Below, piece by piece: positions 1 to 9,244 of a DNA stretch of 64,000 bases. The stretch lies in NCBI RefSeq assembly GCF_000466685.1, contig NZ_ANNG01000006.1, positions 62,001-126,000 on the forward strand. The letters are read 5' to 3'. Positions within the stretch are counted from its first letter, which is position 1, and each line of letters begins with the position of its first letter. Origin of the DNA: Campylobacter concisus UNSWCS (GTDB lineage: Bacteria > Campylobacterota > Campylobacteria > Campylobacterales > Campylobacteraceae). The notes under the pieces were generated by a model. It was given only the letters and a program-made list of their open reading frames with translations, was not told where the DNA came from and searched no databases. The position numbers and the translations under genes are program-made.

Positions 1-235
1 TGGAGATGAAGAAATTTGCAGTAAATGAGTTTTGAGAGAGAAATTTTCATAGCACTTGCAACTTCGGCATAGTAAGGCTAAATAGTGAAATCCTACCAGA
101 GAATGAGCAAAACCTAAAATTTCTCAAGCAGATAAAAAGCACTTTTTTGACAAGAAACGGCTTATGAAATTTAGTAAATTTAGGCTTAGCTCAGCTAAAT
201 TCTCCTTTATAAATTTAAGCTACAAACAAGCGATT

Positions 236-890
236 TTTTTGCCAAATTTAGCCTAAAACACTCTACGCGCACCATAAATTTATAAACTCGCAGAGGGTTA
301 TCAAATTTACTTTACTAGACGGCTTTATCCAGTCAAATTTCAACAAATCACTCGTGTAAGGGTCGGCAGAAAAAGGTGGGATAAATTTTGGTAAGCAAAA
401 ATTGAAATTTACTGCATTTAACCCACAAATAAGCGAATTTCTCACCAAATTTAGTCACCACATAAAAAGTATTATTAAAACAATATTTCTCTTGCCAAAT
501 TTAGCTAGATATTAGGCGAAAATTAGCTTAAAACACTCACGCAAGCGCTAAAAATTTGTAAGCTCAAAAGGACTTTTCAAATTTACTCCAACAAGTTGGC
601 TTTACCAAGTCAAATTTCAACAAAGCAACACACGCGAGCGATAGCAAATGATTAAATTTTGCTAAATTTAAGCTATAAATAATCAAACTTCTTACCAAAT
701 TTAGCCTGCAATTAGACAAAATTTGATTTCAAACACTTAAATTTACAAACTCGCAAGAAAGTCAATTTGTCTAAATTATTTTCAGCACAACGTCTATACA
801 AGTGATGTCAAAGTATTAAATTCCAGTAAGCAAAAATCAAAATTTACTAAATTTAAGCCGCGTCTAAATTCATCCTACGAAATTTAACCA
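236..890. repeat. degenerate AT-rich repeat units in a 1-kb non-coding stretch
   Basis: No plausible gene lies in positions 1-997. The stretch holds about three diverged copies of a unit of roughly 200-280 bp. Copies begin near 241, 443/493 and 693, each with a CCAAATTTAG junction word. A 27-base block at 321-347 matches 598-624 at 25 of 27 positions. The block at about 391-420 (GTAAGCAAAAAT and following) recurs near 826-855 with few changes. The arrangement is visible in the sequence; its origin is unknown. It could be decayed coding repeats or expanded intergenic sequence. Confidence 0.5.
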
Positions 891-997
891 CAAGCCACAT
901 CAACCGCAAACGCCCTTGCGTAAATTTAGCAGATATAAAAATGATAGAATTTTTGAAAATAGTTATTTGTGAGTTTTTGTATTAAAAATTTAATGAA

Positions 998-1023
998 AAA
1001 GAGCAAGCCCTAGCCTGCTCTTT
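998..1023 (-). terminator. terminator of the thrS-infC transcript
   Basis: Read leftward, AAAGAGCA pairs with TGCTCTTT across a short GC-rich loop. A T-rich run (TTTCATTAAATTTTT) follows. It sits 9 bp beyond the infC stop, as expected for the end of the leftward operon. Confidence 0.75.
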
Positions 1024-1031
1024 ATGAGAAT

Positions 1032-1550
1032 TTAACCCTTTTTTGGAGTTACAAGCATATTTACATAACGACCTTCTATTATAGGCTCTTTGTCGCGGTC
1101 AGCCTCATCTTTGATCATCTCCCAGACCTTCTCAAGCATGGCTACGCCAGCCTCTGGGGTGCTCATCTCGCGACCCTTTAAAAATACACGAAATTTAACG
1201 TGTTTGCCATCTTGCAAAAACTCGCTTGCGTGTTTAACCTTATAGTTTATATCGTTTTGGGCGATCTTAACAGAGAGTTTTATCTCTTTTATCTCGATGG
1301 TTTTTTGCTTTTTCTTGGCCTCTTTTTGCTTTTTCTCTTGCTGATAGCGGAATTTACCATAGTCCATTATCTTGCAAACTGGCGGCTTCGCGTCTGGCGC
1401 TATAAGCACTAGATCAAGCCCAAGCTTGTTTGAGATCTCTAAAGCCTCATCTCTTGAGATGACACCGTATGCCGTGCCATCATCCCCTACACATCTTACC
1501 TCTCTCGCCCTTATGTCCTCATTGAGCAATACTTCATTTTCCTTACTCAA
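1032..1550 (-). CDS. infC: translation initiation factor IF-3
   Basis: IF-3 binds the 30S subunit and polices start-codon and initiator-tRNA selection. The 172-residue product has the usual IF-3 length. An N-terminal domain (about 1-80, with [19 protein letters not shown]) is joined by a lysine-rich linker to a C-terminal 30S-binding domain ending in VNMLVTPKK. The start is TTG, overlapping the thrS stop in a TTGA arrangement, so it is translationally coupled to thrS. A non-ATG start fits infC, which in E. coli uses AUU and autoregulates through it. In many bacteria infC is followed by rpmI and rplT; here those two genes lie 17 kb away. Identity is secure. Confidence 0.97.
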   Translation of the reverse strand: MSKENEVLLNEDIRAREVRCVGDDGTAYGVISRDEALEISNKLGLDLVLIAPDAKPPVCKIMDYGKFRYQQEKKQKEAKKKQKTIEIKEIKLSVKIAQNDINYKVKHASEFLQDGKHVKFRVFLKGREMSTPEAGVAMLEKVWEMIKDEADRDKEPIIEGRYVNMLVTPKKG

Positions 1551-3367
1551 AAATGTACCTCACTAAGTTTCTCCTTCGTTAAATTTACAAATTCCGCCAA
1601 GCTCATATCGCTCTGCGTCCTAGCCTGTCTGTCGCGCAATGCAACGCTCTTGTTCGCTACTTCGTTGTCTCCTAGCACGACTATCATAGGCACCCTTTGT
1701 TTTTCTGCCGTTCTTATTCTCTTATTTAAACTCTCATTTTTACTTGCGATCTCGCTATCGACGTTGATCTTTCTTAGTTCGCGTGAAATTTCTTTTGCAT
1801 AGTCTAAATGCGCGTCGCTAATAGGCACGATGACGACTTGCGTAGGAGCTATGAAAAATGGTAGCTCGCCAGCAGTGTGCTCAAGTAAAATTCCTATAAA
1901 TCTCTCAAAACTGCCAAGCAAGGCTCTGTGAAGCATTACAGGGCGCTGTCTTTCGTTATTTGCGTCGATGTAGCCTAGATCAAAGCGCTCTGGCAAGTTA
2001 AAATCGACTTGTATCGTGCCGCACTGCCACTTTCTCTTAAGCGCGTCAGTGATCTTAATGTCGATCTTTGGACCATAAAATGCGCCGCCGCCCTCGTCGA
2101 TGCCGTATTTAAAGCCATTTTCATCAAGAGCTTCTTTTAGCGCTTTTGTAGCTGTATCCCAAATTTCATCGCCGCCGATAGCTTTGGCTGGCTTGGTTGA
2201 AATCTCCATCTCGTAATGAAAGCCAAAATTTTCCATTATCGTGCCAGCAAATTTTAAAATTTCTAAGATATTTTCTTTGATCTGGCTTGGCATACAAAAG
2301 ATATGTGAGTCATCTTGTGCAAATTCGCGAACTCTGAAAAGTCCGTGAAGTACGCCGCTTTTCTCATGGCGGTGAACGACGCCATACTCGAAAAATTTAA
2401 GCGGCAAGTCGCGGTAAGAGCGGATATCGCTTTGATAGACTTTGATGTGGCCAACGCAGTTCATCGGCTTGATGCCATACTCTGTCTCATCGATCGTTGT
2501 AAAGTACATATTTTCTTTGTAGTTTGCGTAGTGGCCGCTTCTTCTCCACACATCAGCCTTTAAAAGCTCAGGACCTCGCACTGGCTCGTAGCCGCGGTCG
2601 CGGTGAGCTTTGTATAATAGCTGCTCTAGTTTTGATCTTAAGCGTCCGCCATTTGGTAGCCATATCGGCAAACCACCGCCCACTTCGTCATCAAATGTAA
2701 ATAACTTCATCTCGACGCCAAGCTTTCTGTGATCGCGCTTTTTAGCCTCTTCGATGATGCGGATGTGCTCTTTTAGGCTCTCTTTGTCTGCGTAAGCTGT
2801 GCCGTAAATTCTAGTTAGCATCTCACGGCTCTCATCACCGCCAAGATATGCGCCAGCTACGCGTGTAAGCTTGAAAAATCTTAAAAATTTAGTATTTGGC
2901 AGGTGTGGTCCGCGGCAAAGATCCTCAAAATCGCCTTGTGCGTAGCTACTCACTTCGCCATCTGGAATTCTTTTTAAGACCTCTTGTTTTAAGTCGTCAT
3001 CTTTAAATTTCTCACTCATATTAGCTTTGGTTGAGCAGGTTTTAACTATGTCAAATTTCTTCTCAGCAAGCTCTTTCATCTTATCTTCGATCGCTGCGAG
3101 ATCGCTCTCGCCTAGCTTCGTGCCCTCATCATCAACTCTAAAATCATAATAAAATCCATCTTCTACGTTTGGTCCGACAAAGAATTTTGCCTTTGGATAG
3201 AGTGATTTGATAGCTTGTGCCATGAGGTGTGCACAGGAGTGTCTGATAACGTGTAGTGCCTCTTTTGAGTTGTCGAAATAGACAGGCTCAGCACTACTCT
3301 CACGTCCTGCGATACTTTGAGTATCGACTATTTCGCCATTTAGTTTGTATGCGATGATATCGCTCAT
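1547..3367 (-). CDS. thrS: threonyl-tRNA synthetase
   Basis: This class II synthetase charges tRNA-Thr. The 606-residue protein starts with a short, divergent TGS-like region, followed by the editing (SAD) domain with [10 protein letters not shown] near residue 45. The catalytic core follows: motif 2 around [18 protein letters not shown], the zinc-site MNCVGH, and motif 3 [20 protein letters not shown]. The C-terminal anticodon-binding domain covers the last 100 residues. It starts with ATG and heads the operon with infC, which overlaps its stop by 4 bp. Length and motifs are typical. Confidence 0.98.
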   Translation of the reverse strand: MSDIIAYKLNGEIVDTQSIAGRESSAEPVYFDNSKEALHVIRHSCAHLMAQAIKSLYPKAKFFVGPNVEDGFYYDFRVDDEGTKLGESDLAAIEDKMKELAEKKFDIVKTCSTKANMSEKFKDDDLKQEVLKRIPDGEVSSYAQGDFEDLCRGPHLPNTKFLRFFKLTRVAGAYLGGDESREMLTRIYGTAYADKESLKEHIRIIEEAKKRDHRKLGVEMKLFTFDDEVGGGLPIWLPNGGRLRSKLEQLLYKAHRDRGYEPVRGPELLKADVWRRSGHYANYKENMYFTTIDETEYGIKPMNCVGHIKVYQSDIRSYRDLPLKFFEYGVVHRHEKSGVLHGLFRVREFAQDDSHIFCMPSQIKENILEILKFAGTIMENFGFHYEMEISTKPAKAIGGDEIWDTATKALKEALDENGFKYGIDEGGGAFYGPKIDIKITDALKRKWQCGTIQVDFNLPERFDLGYIDANNERQRPVMLHRALLGSFERFIGILLEHTAGELPFFIAPTQVVIVPISDAHLDYAKEISRELRKINVDSEIASKNESLNKRIRTAEKQRVPMIVVLGDNEVANKSVALRDRQARTQSDMSLAEFVNLTKEKLSEVHF

Positions 3368-3603
3368 TGTTTTTCCTTATATCAAATTGTCTTTTTTACG
3401 ATAAAAGAACGATTAAGGATTTTATCTAAATGGGCTTTAAGCTAAACTTAATAATTGCTAAGCAAATTTTTATAAATTCTTTTTAAATTTAATGAAATTT
3501 GAGCCAAAATTTTTGGCTTTTAAAATATAAACTTTTATATATAAATATAATAATCCCTAAAATATAGGCATTTTATCAATATACTTTATTATATTTTAAG
3601 ATT

Positions 3604-3720
3604 ACCACTGATAATATTTGCCCCTGAAATGAATTTAGCAATTTCTCGTCTTTGCATTACTTAAATTCATTTTTCTCCCGACTAATTTAGTGCTAGGAAG
3701 TGGTTAGCCTAGCACTTTTT
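3604..3720 (+). ncRNA. candidate small RNA with two hairpins
   Basis: The 351-bp gap between thrS and the YbaK-family gene, both read leftward, holds structure pointing rightward. AAATGAATTTA (3627-3637) pairs with TAAATTCATTT (3662-3672) over 11 bp, with an inner GCAA/TTGC. AGTGCTAGG (3689-3697) pairs with CCTAGCACT (3708-3716) and is followed by TTTTTATTTT, a good rightward terminator. Possible -10 boxes are TATAAT at 3546-3551 and a TAATAT near 3612. No ORF is present. Read leftward neither hairpin has a T-run, so they do not serve the flanking genes well. Existence and ends are inferred. Confidence 0.4.
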
Positions 3721-4285
3721 ATTTTGCAAATTTAACAAGCACCGGCTTTACTATCCTAGCGTAGTCTTTTGCGTTTAAGACGATCGATCTATCAAGAAGC
3801 CCCGCATTAAAGGCGATCTCCTCATTTCGCTCTAGCAAACTCTCATCCACAACAAGGTGTAAATTTTTATGAAAGCTAAACGGCGGAACCGAGCCAAATA
3901 CGCAATCAGTCAAGGCCGTAACTTCCTCTGGGCTAGCAAGGCTCGCTCTTTTGCCATCAAATTTTTGCGTAAGCGCGTCAAGATTAGCCTGCTCGTCCGC
4001 TGGCAAAACCGCGAGCAAGTAAATTTTACCAGCCTTCATCGCTGGCTTTTCGTCATCTAGCAAGTAGCCATCTAGCACATTTTCACCTTTAAAAATTTGC
4101 CTAAATTTCTCTTCATCAATGCCTTTTATAGAGCACACCAGCGCCTTTGCGCCCTGGCTCATCTTCGTGCCCCTTATCCTAGCGACCTCCTCTGAAGTCC
4201 TCGCGCTCTCATGCTCTATCACTCTAAATTTAGCTCCATTTTTGCTAAGAAGGTCGTGGATTTTATTAAAAATTTGCTCTGACAC
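3719..4285 (-). CDS. YbaK/ProX-family aminoacyl-tRNA deacylase
   Basis: The 188-residue protein matches the YbaK/prolyl-tRNA-editing fold. The N-terminal segment FRVIEHESARTSEEVARIRG and the following QGAKALV region are typical. The C-terminal part carries GSVPPFSF and a closing segment with NAGLLDRSIVLNAKDY. Such free-standing proteins hydrolyse mischarged tRNA (Cys-tRNA-Pro or Ala-tRNA-Pro in known members) or act on related substrates; the substrate here cannot be read from sequence. Its 3' end abuts the T-run of the candidate small RNA on the other strand. It is divergent from ung, with 63 bp between the starts. Confidence 0.85.
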   Translation of the reverse strand: MSEQIFNKIHDLLSKNGAKFRVIEHESARTSEEVARIRGTKMSQGAKALVCSIKGIDEEKFRQIFKGENVLDGYLLDDEKPAMKAGKIYLLAVLPADEQANLDALTQKFDGKRASLASPEEVTALTDCVFGSVPPFSFHKNLHLVVDESLLERNEEIAFNAGLLDRSIVLNAKDYARIVKPVLVKFAK

Positions 4286-4348
4286 AGCTCTTTCCTTTGG
4301 ATAAATTTAGTTAAAATTATACCGCTAAAACCAAAAAAGGGCAGGAAA

Positions 4349-5035
4349 ATGCAGATAAATTTAAATGACGTAAAGATCGAGACAAGCTGGAAAGAGGTGC
4401 TAAAAGATGAGTTTTTGAGTGAAAATTTCGCTTGCATCAAAGAAAATTTCTTAAAAGCAAAAAGCGCTGGCGTCGTCTATCCACCAAGCGGGCTCATTTT
4501 TAACGCATTTAACCTAACGCCATTTCACGACGTCAAAGTAGTCATCCTAGGCCAAGACCCGTATCACGGCGCAAATCAAGCGATGGGGCTAAGCTTTTCA
4601 GTGCCTAGTGGCGTGCGAGTGCCGCCAAGCCTTGTGAATATCTATAAAGAAATTTACGCCGACCTTGGCATAAAAGAGCCAAATAGCGGCGATCTTACAA
4701 AGTGGGCAAAGCAAGGCGTGCTGCTTCTAAACTCGACCCTTAGTGTAAGTGCGGGAGCGGCAAATTCTCACGCAGGCTTTGGCTGGCAGGGCTTTACAGA
4801 CGCAGTTATAAGAAAGATAAGTGAAAATTTACAAAACGTAGTTTTTATGCTCTGGGGCAACCCAGCCAAGGCAAAAGCACCGCTCATAAACGCTAGCAAG
4901 CACCTTATCCTTGAGGCAGCGCACCCAAGTCCGCTAGCGCGCGGGGCGTTTTTTGGCTGCAGACACTTTTCAAAGGCAAATATCTACCTAGCAAACCACG
5001 GCAAAATGCCCATTGAGTGGGACTTAAACGCTTAA
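4349..5035 (+). CDS. ung: uracil-DNA glycosylase
   Basis: This family-1 enzyme removes uracil from DNA at the start of base-excision repair. The 228-residue protein shows the catalytic water-activating loop VVILGQDPYHGANQAMGLSF near residue 65. It also has LLLNSTLSV, FMLWGNPAKAK and the DNA-intercalation loop HPSPLA near residue 190. These are the complete set of Ung signature motifs at the normal length. An AGG-type ribosome site precedes the ATG. The gene is single and convergent with the small gene that follows. Confidence 0.98.
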   Translation: MQINLNDVKIETSWKEVLKDEFLSENFACIKENFLKAKSAGVVYPPSGLIFNAFNLTPFHDVKVVILGQDPYHGANQAMGLSFSVPSGVRVPPSLVNIYKEIYADLGIKEPNSGDLTKWAKQGVLLLNSTLSVSAGAANSHAGFGWQGFTDAVIRKISENLQNVVFMLWGNPAKAKAPLINASKHLILEAAHPSPLARGAFFGCRHFSKANIYLANHGKMPIEWDLNA

Positions 5036-5042
5036 ATTTGAG

Positions 5043-5336
5043 CTATTTTTTAAGCTCAGTAAGAAGCTTATTTACCTTTTCTAGCTCGCTTTTGCAAAAT
5101 TTCTCATCGTTATTTTGCATTATCATCGCTTCTTGGCCGATTTGTCTTTGCTTAAACTCATCAAATTTAAGCTCAAAAAGCCTTAGCGCTTTCTCATCAC
5201 CCGCAAGCTTCTTGCTCTCTTTGGCATAAAGCTCGTCAAGATAGAGCCTGCTTTGCTTGACATACTCCTTGCAAACCTCGCTTGCACCAAATAAATTTAC
5301 GCCCAGCAAAAGGGCAAAAATGGCAAATTTTTTCAT
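5043..5336 (-). CDS. small secreted protein of unknown function
   Basis: The 97-residue product begins with a clear signal peptide (MKKFAIFALLLGVNLFGAS) that probably ends near residue 18. The rest is a charged, helical region with only two cysteines (C22 and one near residue 83), which could form a disulfide. An AAGGAAAA ribosome site precedes the ATG. It is convergent with ung, with only 7 bp between stops. It is likely a periplasmic protein; I recognise no family. Confidence 0.7.
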   Translation of the reverse strand: MKKFAIFALLLGVNLFGASEVCKEYVKQSRLYLDELYAKESKKLAGDEKALRLFELKFDEFKQRQIGQEAMIMQNNDEKFCKSELEKVNKLLTELKK

Positions 5337-5415
5337 ATTTTTCCTTGAAATTTTTGCGTTATACTAGCCTTTAAGCACTTAAATTTTAAAATATTTTGCA
5401 AAAAAAGGATGAAAA

Positions 5416-5946
5416 ATGAGGCGAAAAGATAGAGAGCTTAGCCAAGACGAGGCGCTTGAGATTATCGATAACTGCGAATACGGCGTGATCTCATGCGTGG
5501 ATGATGAGGGAGAAATTTTTAGCGTGCCTATCTCGCCGGTTAGAGTTGGTGAGAGCATTTTTATCCACGGAGCGAGCGCAGGCAGCAAGGCAAAACTGCT
5601 TCAAAATGGGCGAAAAGTGGAGTTTGTCTGCGTTAGTTTTAATAAAGTCCCACATCTAAATTATAGCGAGCTAGAAGCGATAAAAGACGACGGCAAGGCG
5701 CTTGGCGGCAAGGTCTTTACGACTGAATACAAAAGCGCCATCGCAAAAACGAGAGCCTACGAAGTGACAGATGATGCCAAAAGATATGAAATTTTAAAAA
5801 TTCTCAGCCAAAAATACACAGCCTACGCGATGAGCACCTTTGACGTGGCTGCGGAGTATGGGCTAAAAAACATGAAAATTTACGAGCTAAAGATAGAGAA
5901 CCTTAGCGCAAAGGCTAAAATTTTGCCAAAAGCAGTAAAGGAGTAA
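5416..5946 (+). CDS. pyridoxamine-phosphate-oxidase-like flavin protein (NimA/PNPOx family)
   Basis: The 176-residue protein has the split-barrel pattern of the PNPOx-like group. It shows MRRKDRELSQDEALEIID, then EYGVISCVDDEGEIFSVPISP, IFIHGASAGSKAKLL and VEFVCV. These match small FMN- or haem-binding proteins of the NimA type (5-nitroimidazole resistance and related reductases). The substrate is not deducible. GGATG sits just before the ATG. rarA starts 2 bp after its stop, so the two are likely cotranscribed, though a functional link is not evident. Confidence 0.85.
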   Translation: MRRKDRELSQDEALEIIDNCEYGVISCVDDEGEIFSVPISPVRVGESIFIHGASAGSKAKLLQNGRKVEFVCVSFNKVPHLNYSELEAIKDDGKALGGKVFTTEYKSAIAKTRAYEVTDDAKRYEILKILSQKYTAYAMSTFDVAAEYGLKNMKIYELKIENLSAKAKILPKAVKE

Positions 5947-5948
5947 AT

Positions 5949-7133
5949 TTGAGCTCACTTGCACTGATGTTTAGACCAAAAAACTTGGATGAAATTTGCG
6001 GACAAAAGGCGGTTAAAGCGGCATTTTTAAAATTTATAGCCACAAGCAAGATACCGCACTCCATATTTTATGGTCCAGCAGGCTGTGGCAAGACGAGCTT
6101 TGCAAGGGCTGTGGCAAGTGGGGCAAACTACGACTTTTACGAGTTTGACGGCGGAAATTTAAAGATAGATGACTTTCGCAAAATTTTAAAAAACTACGAA
6201 AACGCCCTAAATAAGCCACTCTTTTTCATAGACGAGATCCACAGGCTTAGCAAAACCCAGCAAGAAGCACTGCTTATACCCATGGAAAACTACAAGGCCC
6301 TAGTCATCGGCGCTAGCACGGAAAATCCCTTTTTCACGCTAAGCTCAGGCATCAGAAGCCGCTCGATGCTCTTTGAGTTTAGACCGCTTAGCAGTGGCGA
6401 CTTTGAGGAGCTTATTAGCAAGATAAGAGAGCAAATTTCATTTAGCATTGACGAGGAGGCAAAGGAGTATCTCTTTAAAAGTAGCGGCGGCGATGCAAGA
6501 GCTATGCTAAATTTACTCGAATTTGCCGTCACGCTTGATGAAAATGTGAGCCTAGAAAATTTAAAAACACTTCGCCAAAACGCCCTAAAAGAGGGGGCAA
6601 AAGAGGACGATACGCACTACGAACTAGCAAGCGCTTTTATAAAAAGTCTGCGTGGAAGCGACGAAAACGCCGTCATATACTATCTCGCAAGGCTCATAGA
6701 CTCTGGCGAGAGCGCTGACTTTATCGCTAGAAGGATGGCGATATTTGCTAGCGAAGACATCGGCAACGCAAACCCAAATGCGCTAAACTTAGCCGCCAGC
6801 ACGCTAAGCGCAGTAAAAGAGATAGGCTTCCCAGAGGCTAGGATCATACTGGCTCAGTGCGCCGTCTATCTAGCTAGCTCGCCAAAGTCAAACTCCAGCT
6901 ACAACGCGATAAATGCCGCTCTAAGATACGTGCAAAGCGAAGAAATTTTAAAGATCCCGCCATATCTAAAAAATCACACAAAAGAGAGCAAAGACTACCT
7001 TTATCCGCATGATTTTGGCGGCTGGGTCGAGCAAAAATACCTAGAAAAACCGCTCGTTTTTTACAAAAGCAAGGGCATAGGCTTTGAAAAAACGCTAAAT
7101 GAGTGGCTAGAAAAGATAAGGTCAAAGGACTAA
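5949..7133 (+). CDS. rarA: replication-associated recombination protein A (clamp-loader-like AAA+ ATPase)
   Basis: RarA/MgsA acts at stalled forks and resembles the clamp-loader and WRNIP1 ATPases. The 394-residue protein opens with MFRPKNLDEICGQ. It then has Walker A GPAGCGKTSFARAVA (about residue 42), Walker B FFIDEIHR (about 93) and sensor 1 GASTENPFF. The tail contains the RarA-specific segments IYYLARLIDSGE, RRMAIFASEDIG and YLYPHDFGGWVEQ. The start is TTG, two bases after the preceding stop. It is slightly shorter than E. coli RarA (447 aa) but complete. Confidence 0.96.
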   Translation: MSSLALMFRPKNLDEICGQKAVKAAFLKFIATSKIPHSIFYGPAGCGKTSFARAVASGANYDFYEFDGGNLKIDDFRKILKNYENALNKPLFFIDEIHRLSKTQQEALLIPMENYKALVIGASTENPFFTLSSGIRSRSMLFEFRPLSSGDFEELISKIREQISFSIDEEAKEYLFKSSGGDARAMLNLLEFAVTLDENVSLENLKTLRQNALKEGAKEDDTHYELASAFIKSLRGSDENAVIYYLARLIDSGESADFIARRMAIFASEDIGNANPNALNLAASTLSAVKEIGFPEARIILAQCAVYLASSPKSNSSYNAINAALRYVQSEEILKIPPYLKNHTKESKDYLYPHDFGGWVEQKYLEKPLVFYKSKGIGFEKTLNEWLEKIRSKD

Positions 7134-7176
7134 ATTTAGGCTTTACTCTTTCAAATTTAAAAGGGCTGTTTTAAGG

Positions 7177-7692
7177 ATGAATGAGCAAAATTTAGAATAT
7201 ATCGCAAATTTAAAGATAAAAGACGTGCCATGGGATAGACTAAGCTGTAGCTACGGCACGGCGGAGCTTTTTGCGCAAATTTTAAACACACTTACAAAGG
7301 CTGTGAAAAAGTCTAAATTTGATGAAAAAGAGCTTAGCGAGCTGCTTGATGAGATAGTGGCTCAGTGCGAGTATCAAGAGACTTTTTGGCACGCAACGCC
7401 CTTTGCGCTCGTTTTTTTAGTGCGAATTTATAAAAGTGCGCTAGACGAAAAAGGCGAGGCAGCTAAATTTATCTCACGTAAGCTTGAAGTCTTTTTTAAA
7501 TTTATGCTTGAAATTTGTGAGAGGTTAGAGCAGCTTGAGCACGCAAAGCCACTTACTAAAATGGAGCAAATGCTAGAGCCAAAATATCTTGACATCGTAG
7601 ATCAAGACGAGCTAAGCTATGACGATAGGCTATTTTACAGCTTTTACTACTACTCACGCATGGTTTTACAGGGCGCTTTTGTAAAAATTTAG
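7177..7692 (+). CDS. conserved protein of unknown function
   Basis: The 171-residue, acidic, helix-rich protein has no signal peptide or membrane span. Its N-terminal segment KDVPWDRLSCSYGTAELF, and a later ETFWHATPFALVFLVRIY, recall helical-repeat proteins often found as immunity or regulatory partners. That resemblance is from memory and weak. It begins 43 bp after rarA behind an AAGGATG ribosome site and may share its transcript. No toxin gene is next to it. Confidence 0.7.
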   Translation: MNEQNLEYIANLKIKDVPWDRLSCSYGTAELFAQILNTLTKAVKKSKFDEKELSELLDEIVAQCEYQETFWHATPFALVFLVRIYKSALDEKGEAAKFISRKLEVFFKFMLEICERLEQLEHAKPLTKMEQMLEPKYLDIVDQDELSYDDRLFYSFYYYSRMVLQGAFVKI

Positions 7693-7741
7693 CTCGGCCA
7701 TGATTTTTTAGTAGTTAATTTAAATTTTATATTTTTTCAAC

Positions 7742-7747
7742 TATACT
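7742..7747 (+). promoter_or_regulatory. candidate -10 box for the AGCS symporter gene
   Basis: TATACT lies 34 bp before the symporter ATG and follows a T-rich stretch, the usual form of Campylobacter sigma-70 promoters, which lack a strong -35. Assigned by eye. Confidence 0.4.
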
Positions 7748-7780
7748 TCTCAAATCCAAATCAATCACGAAAGTTAAAAA

Positions 7781-9199
7781 ATGACTACAAATTTTGCTGA
7801 AATTTTAAATAACTGCGTTGAAAGTATAAATTCATTTCTTTGGGGTCCATACTTCCTCATCGCCCTACTTTGCGGCACTGGACTATTTTTCACCATTAGA
7901 CTTGGTTTTGTTCAAATTTTTAAATTTAAAATGAGTTTAGGCAAGCTTTTTGGAAATTTCTCACTTCACGGCGAAGCTGCTGGCAAGGCTGGTATGAGCT
8001 CGTTTCAAGCAGTCGCAACGGCGATCGCGGCGCAAGTTGGCACGGGTAACCTAGTAGGCGCGACGACAGCTCTTATCATGGGCGGTCCAGGAGCCATATT
8101 TTGGATGTGGTGTGCAGCCTTTTTGGGCATGGCTACAAATTTTGCTGAAATTTGCCTCGCTCAAATTTACCGCACCAAAGATGACAGCGGCCACACGATA
8201 GGCGGTCCAGCCTTTTACATAAGCCGCGGATTAAAGGGCAAATGGGCGAAATTTCTAGCTGGATTTTTCGCTATCGCTATCATCATCGCACTTGGCTTTA
8301 TCGGCAATATGGTTCAAGCAAACTCCATATCAGACGGCTTTAGCGGCGCTTTTGGCATACCGCAGTGGCTAACAGGGGCGTTTTTGGCTCTCATTTGCGC
8401 ACTAATTTTCATAGGTGGCGTAAAGGCGATCGCAAGGGTCGCTGAAAAGATCGTGCCACTAATGGCGCTACTTTATATCGTTGTTGGCGTGGTTATCATC
8501 GCTTTAAATTTTCACCAAATCCCAGAGGCGATCTCACTAATATTTAAAGCTGCGTTTAACCCTTCGGCTGCTTGGGGTGGGGCAACTGGAGCTAGCATCG
8601 CAGCTGCTATGAGATACGGCATCGCAAGGGGACTTTTTAGCAACGAAGCTGGCATGGGCTCAACTCCACACGCACACGCCGCTGCAAACGTCAAACACCC
8701 AGTCGATCAAGCCGTCCTTGGCATAATGAGCGTCTTTATAGACACCTTTGTCATCTTAAATATAACCGTTTTTGTGGTGCTAACCGCAAACGTCATCAGC
8801 TTTGAAAACGGCAAGGCAGTCTTTACTGGCATCACCTTGGTGCAAGAGGCGTTCTCGTCACATATCTTTGGCAAAACTGGCGGTTATAGCTTCGTGGCGA
8901 TCTGCCTATTTTTCTTCGCATTTACGACGATCATTGGCTGGTACTACTTCGCTGAGATCAACGTGCGCTACCTTTTTGGTGCAAAGGCGGTTAAAATTTT
9001 TAAAATTTTAGTTGTTGTTTTTGTCTTTTTAGGTAGCTTACAAAAGGTTGATTTCGTCTGGAGTTTAGCCGATATGTTTAACGGTCTTATGGTTGTGCCA
9101 AATTTGATCGCCATTATCCTTCTAAGCCCAGTCGTGGCTAAACTTTTAAAAGATCACGATGCGGGCAAAGAGTACGACGTAAAAGAGTATTTGAAGTAA
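7781..9199 (+). CDS. alanine/glycine:cation symporter family protein
   Basis: The 472-residue inner-membrane protein belongs to the AGCS family of sodium- or proton-coupled alanine/glycine carriers. It shows the family hallmarks FQAVATAIAAQVGTGNLVGA (about residue 80), GGPGAIFWMWCAAFLGMATNF and YGIARGLFSNEAGMGSTPHA (about 275). About ten hydrophobic spans are visible. Length is standard. The exact amino acid is inferred only as small and neutral. It is transcribed alone, ending in a hairpin shared with the convergent adhesin-like gene. Confidence 0.93.
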   Translation: MTTNFAEILNNCVESINSFLWGPYFLIALLCGTGLFFTIRLGFVQIFKFKMSLGKLFGNFSLHGEAAGKAGMSSFQAVATAIAAQVGTGNLVGATTALIMGGPGAIFWMWCAAFLGMATNFAEICLAQIYRTKDDSGHTIGGPAFYISRGLKGKWAKFLAGFFAIAIIIALGFIGNMVQANSISDGFSGAFGIPQWLTGAFLALICALIFIGGVKAIARVAEKIVPLMALLYIVVGVVIIALNFHQIPEAISLIFKAAFNPSAAWGGATGASIAAAMRYGIARGLFSNEAGMGSTPHAHAAANVKHPVDQAVLGIMSVFIDTFVILNITVFVVLTANVISFENGKAVFTGITLVQEAFSSHIFGKTGGYSFVAICLFFFAFTTIIGWYYFAEINVRYLFGAKAVKIFKILVVVFVFLGSLQKVDFVWSLADMFNGLMVVPNLIAIILLSPVVAKLLKDHDAGKEYDVKEYLK

Positions 9200-9211
9200 A
9201 TTTAAAAGTGC

Positions 9212-9231
9212 GTGGAGAGAGGTCTCTCCAC
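9212..9231. terminator. hairpin between convergent genes
   Basis: GTGGAGAGA (9212-9220) and TCTCTCCAC (9223-9231) form a perfect inverted repeat, flanked by AAATTT-rich sequence on both sides. It sits between the symporter stop and the stop of the leftward adhesin-like gene, so it may terminate both transcripts. Confidence 0.6.
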
Positions 9232-9244
9232 ATTAAATTTAAGA

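Noticed and set aside
263-448. 61-codon leftward frame in the repeat region
   Set aside because: It has no ribosome site or similarity to known proteins, and it lies inside degenerate repeats that are broken in the other copies.
3604-3720. 6S RNA, tmRNA or RNase P as identity of the candidate small RNA
   Set aside because: The two simple hairpins do not give the long bulged rod of 6S RNA, and no tRNA-like or RNase P core is visible.
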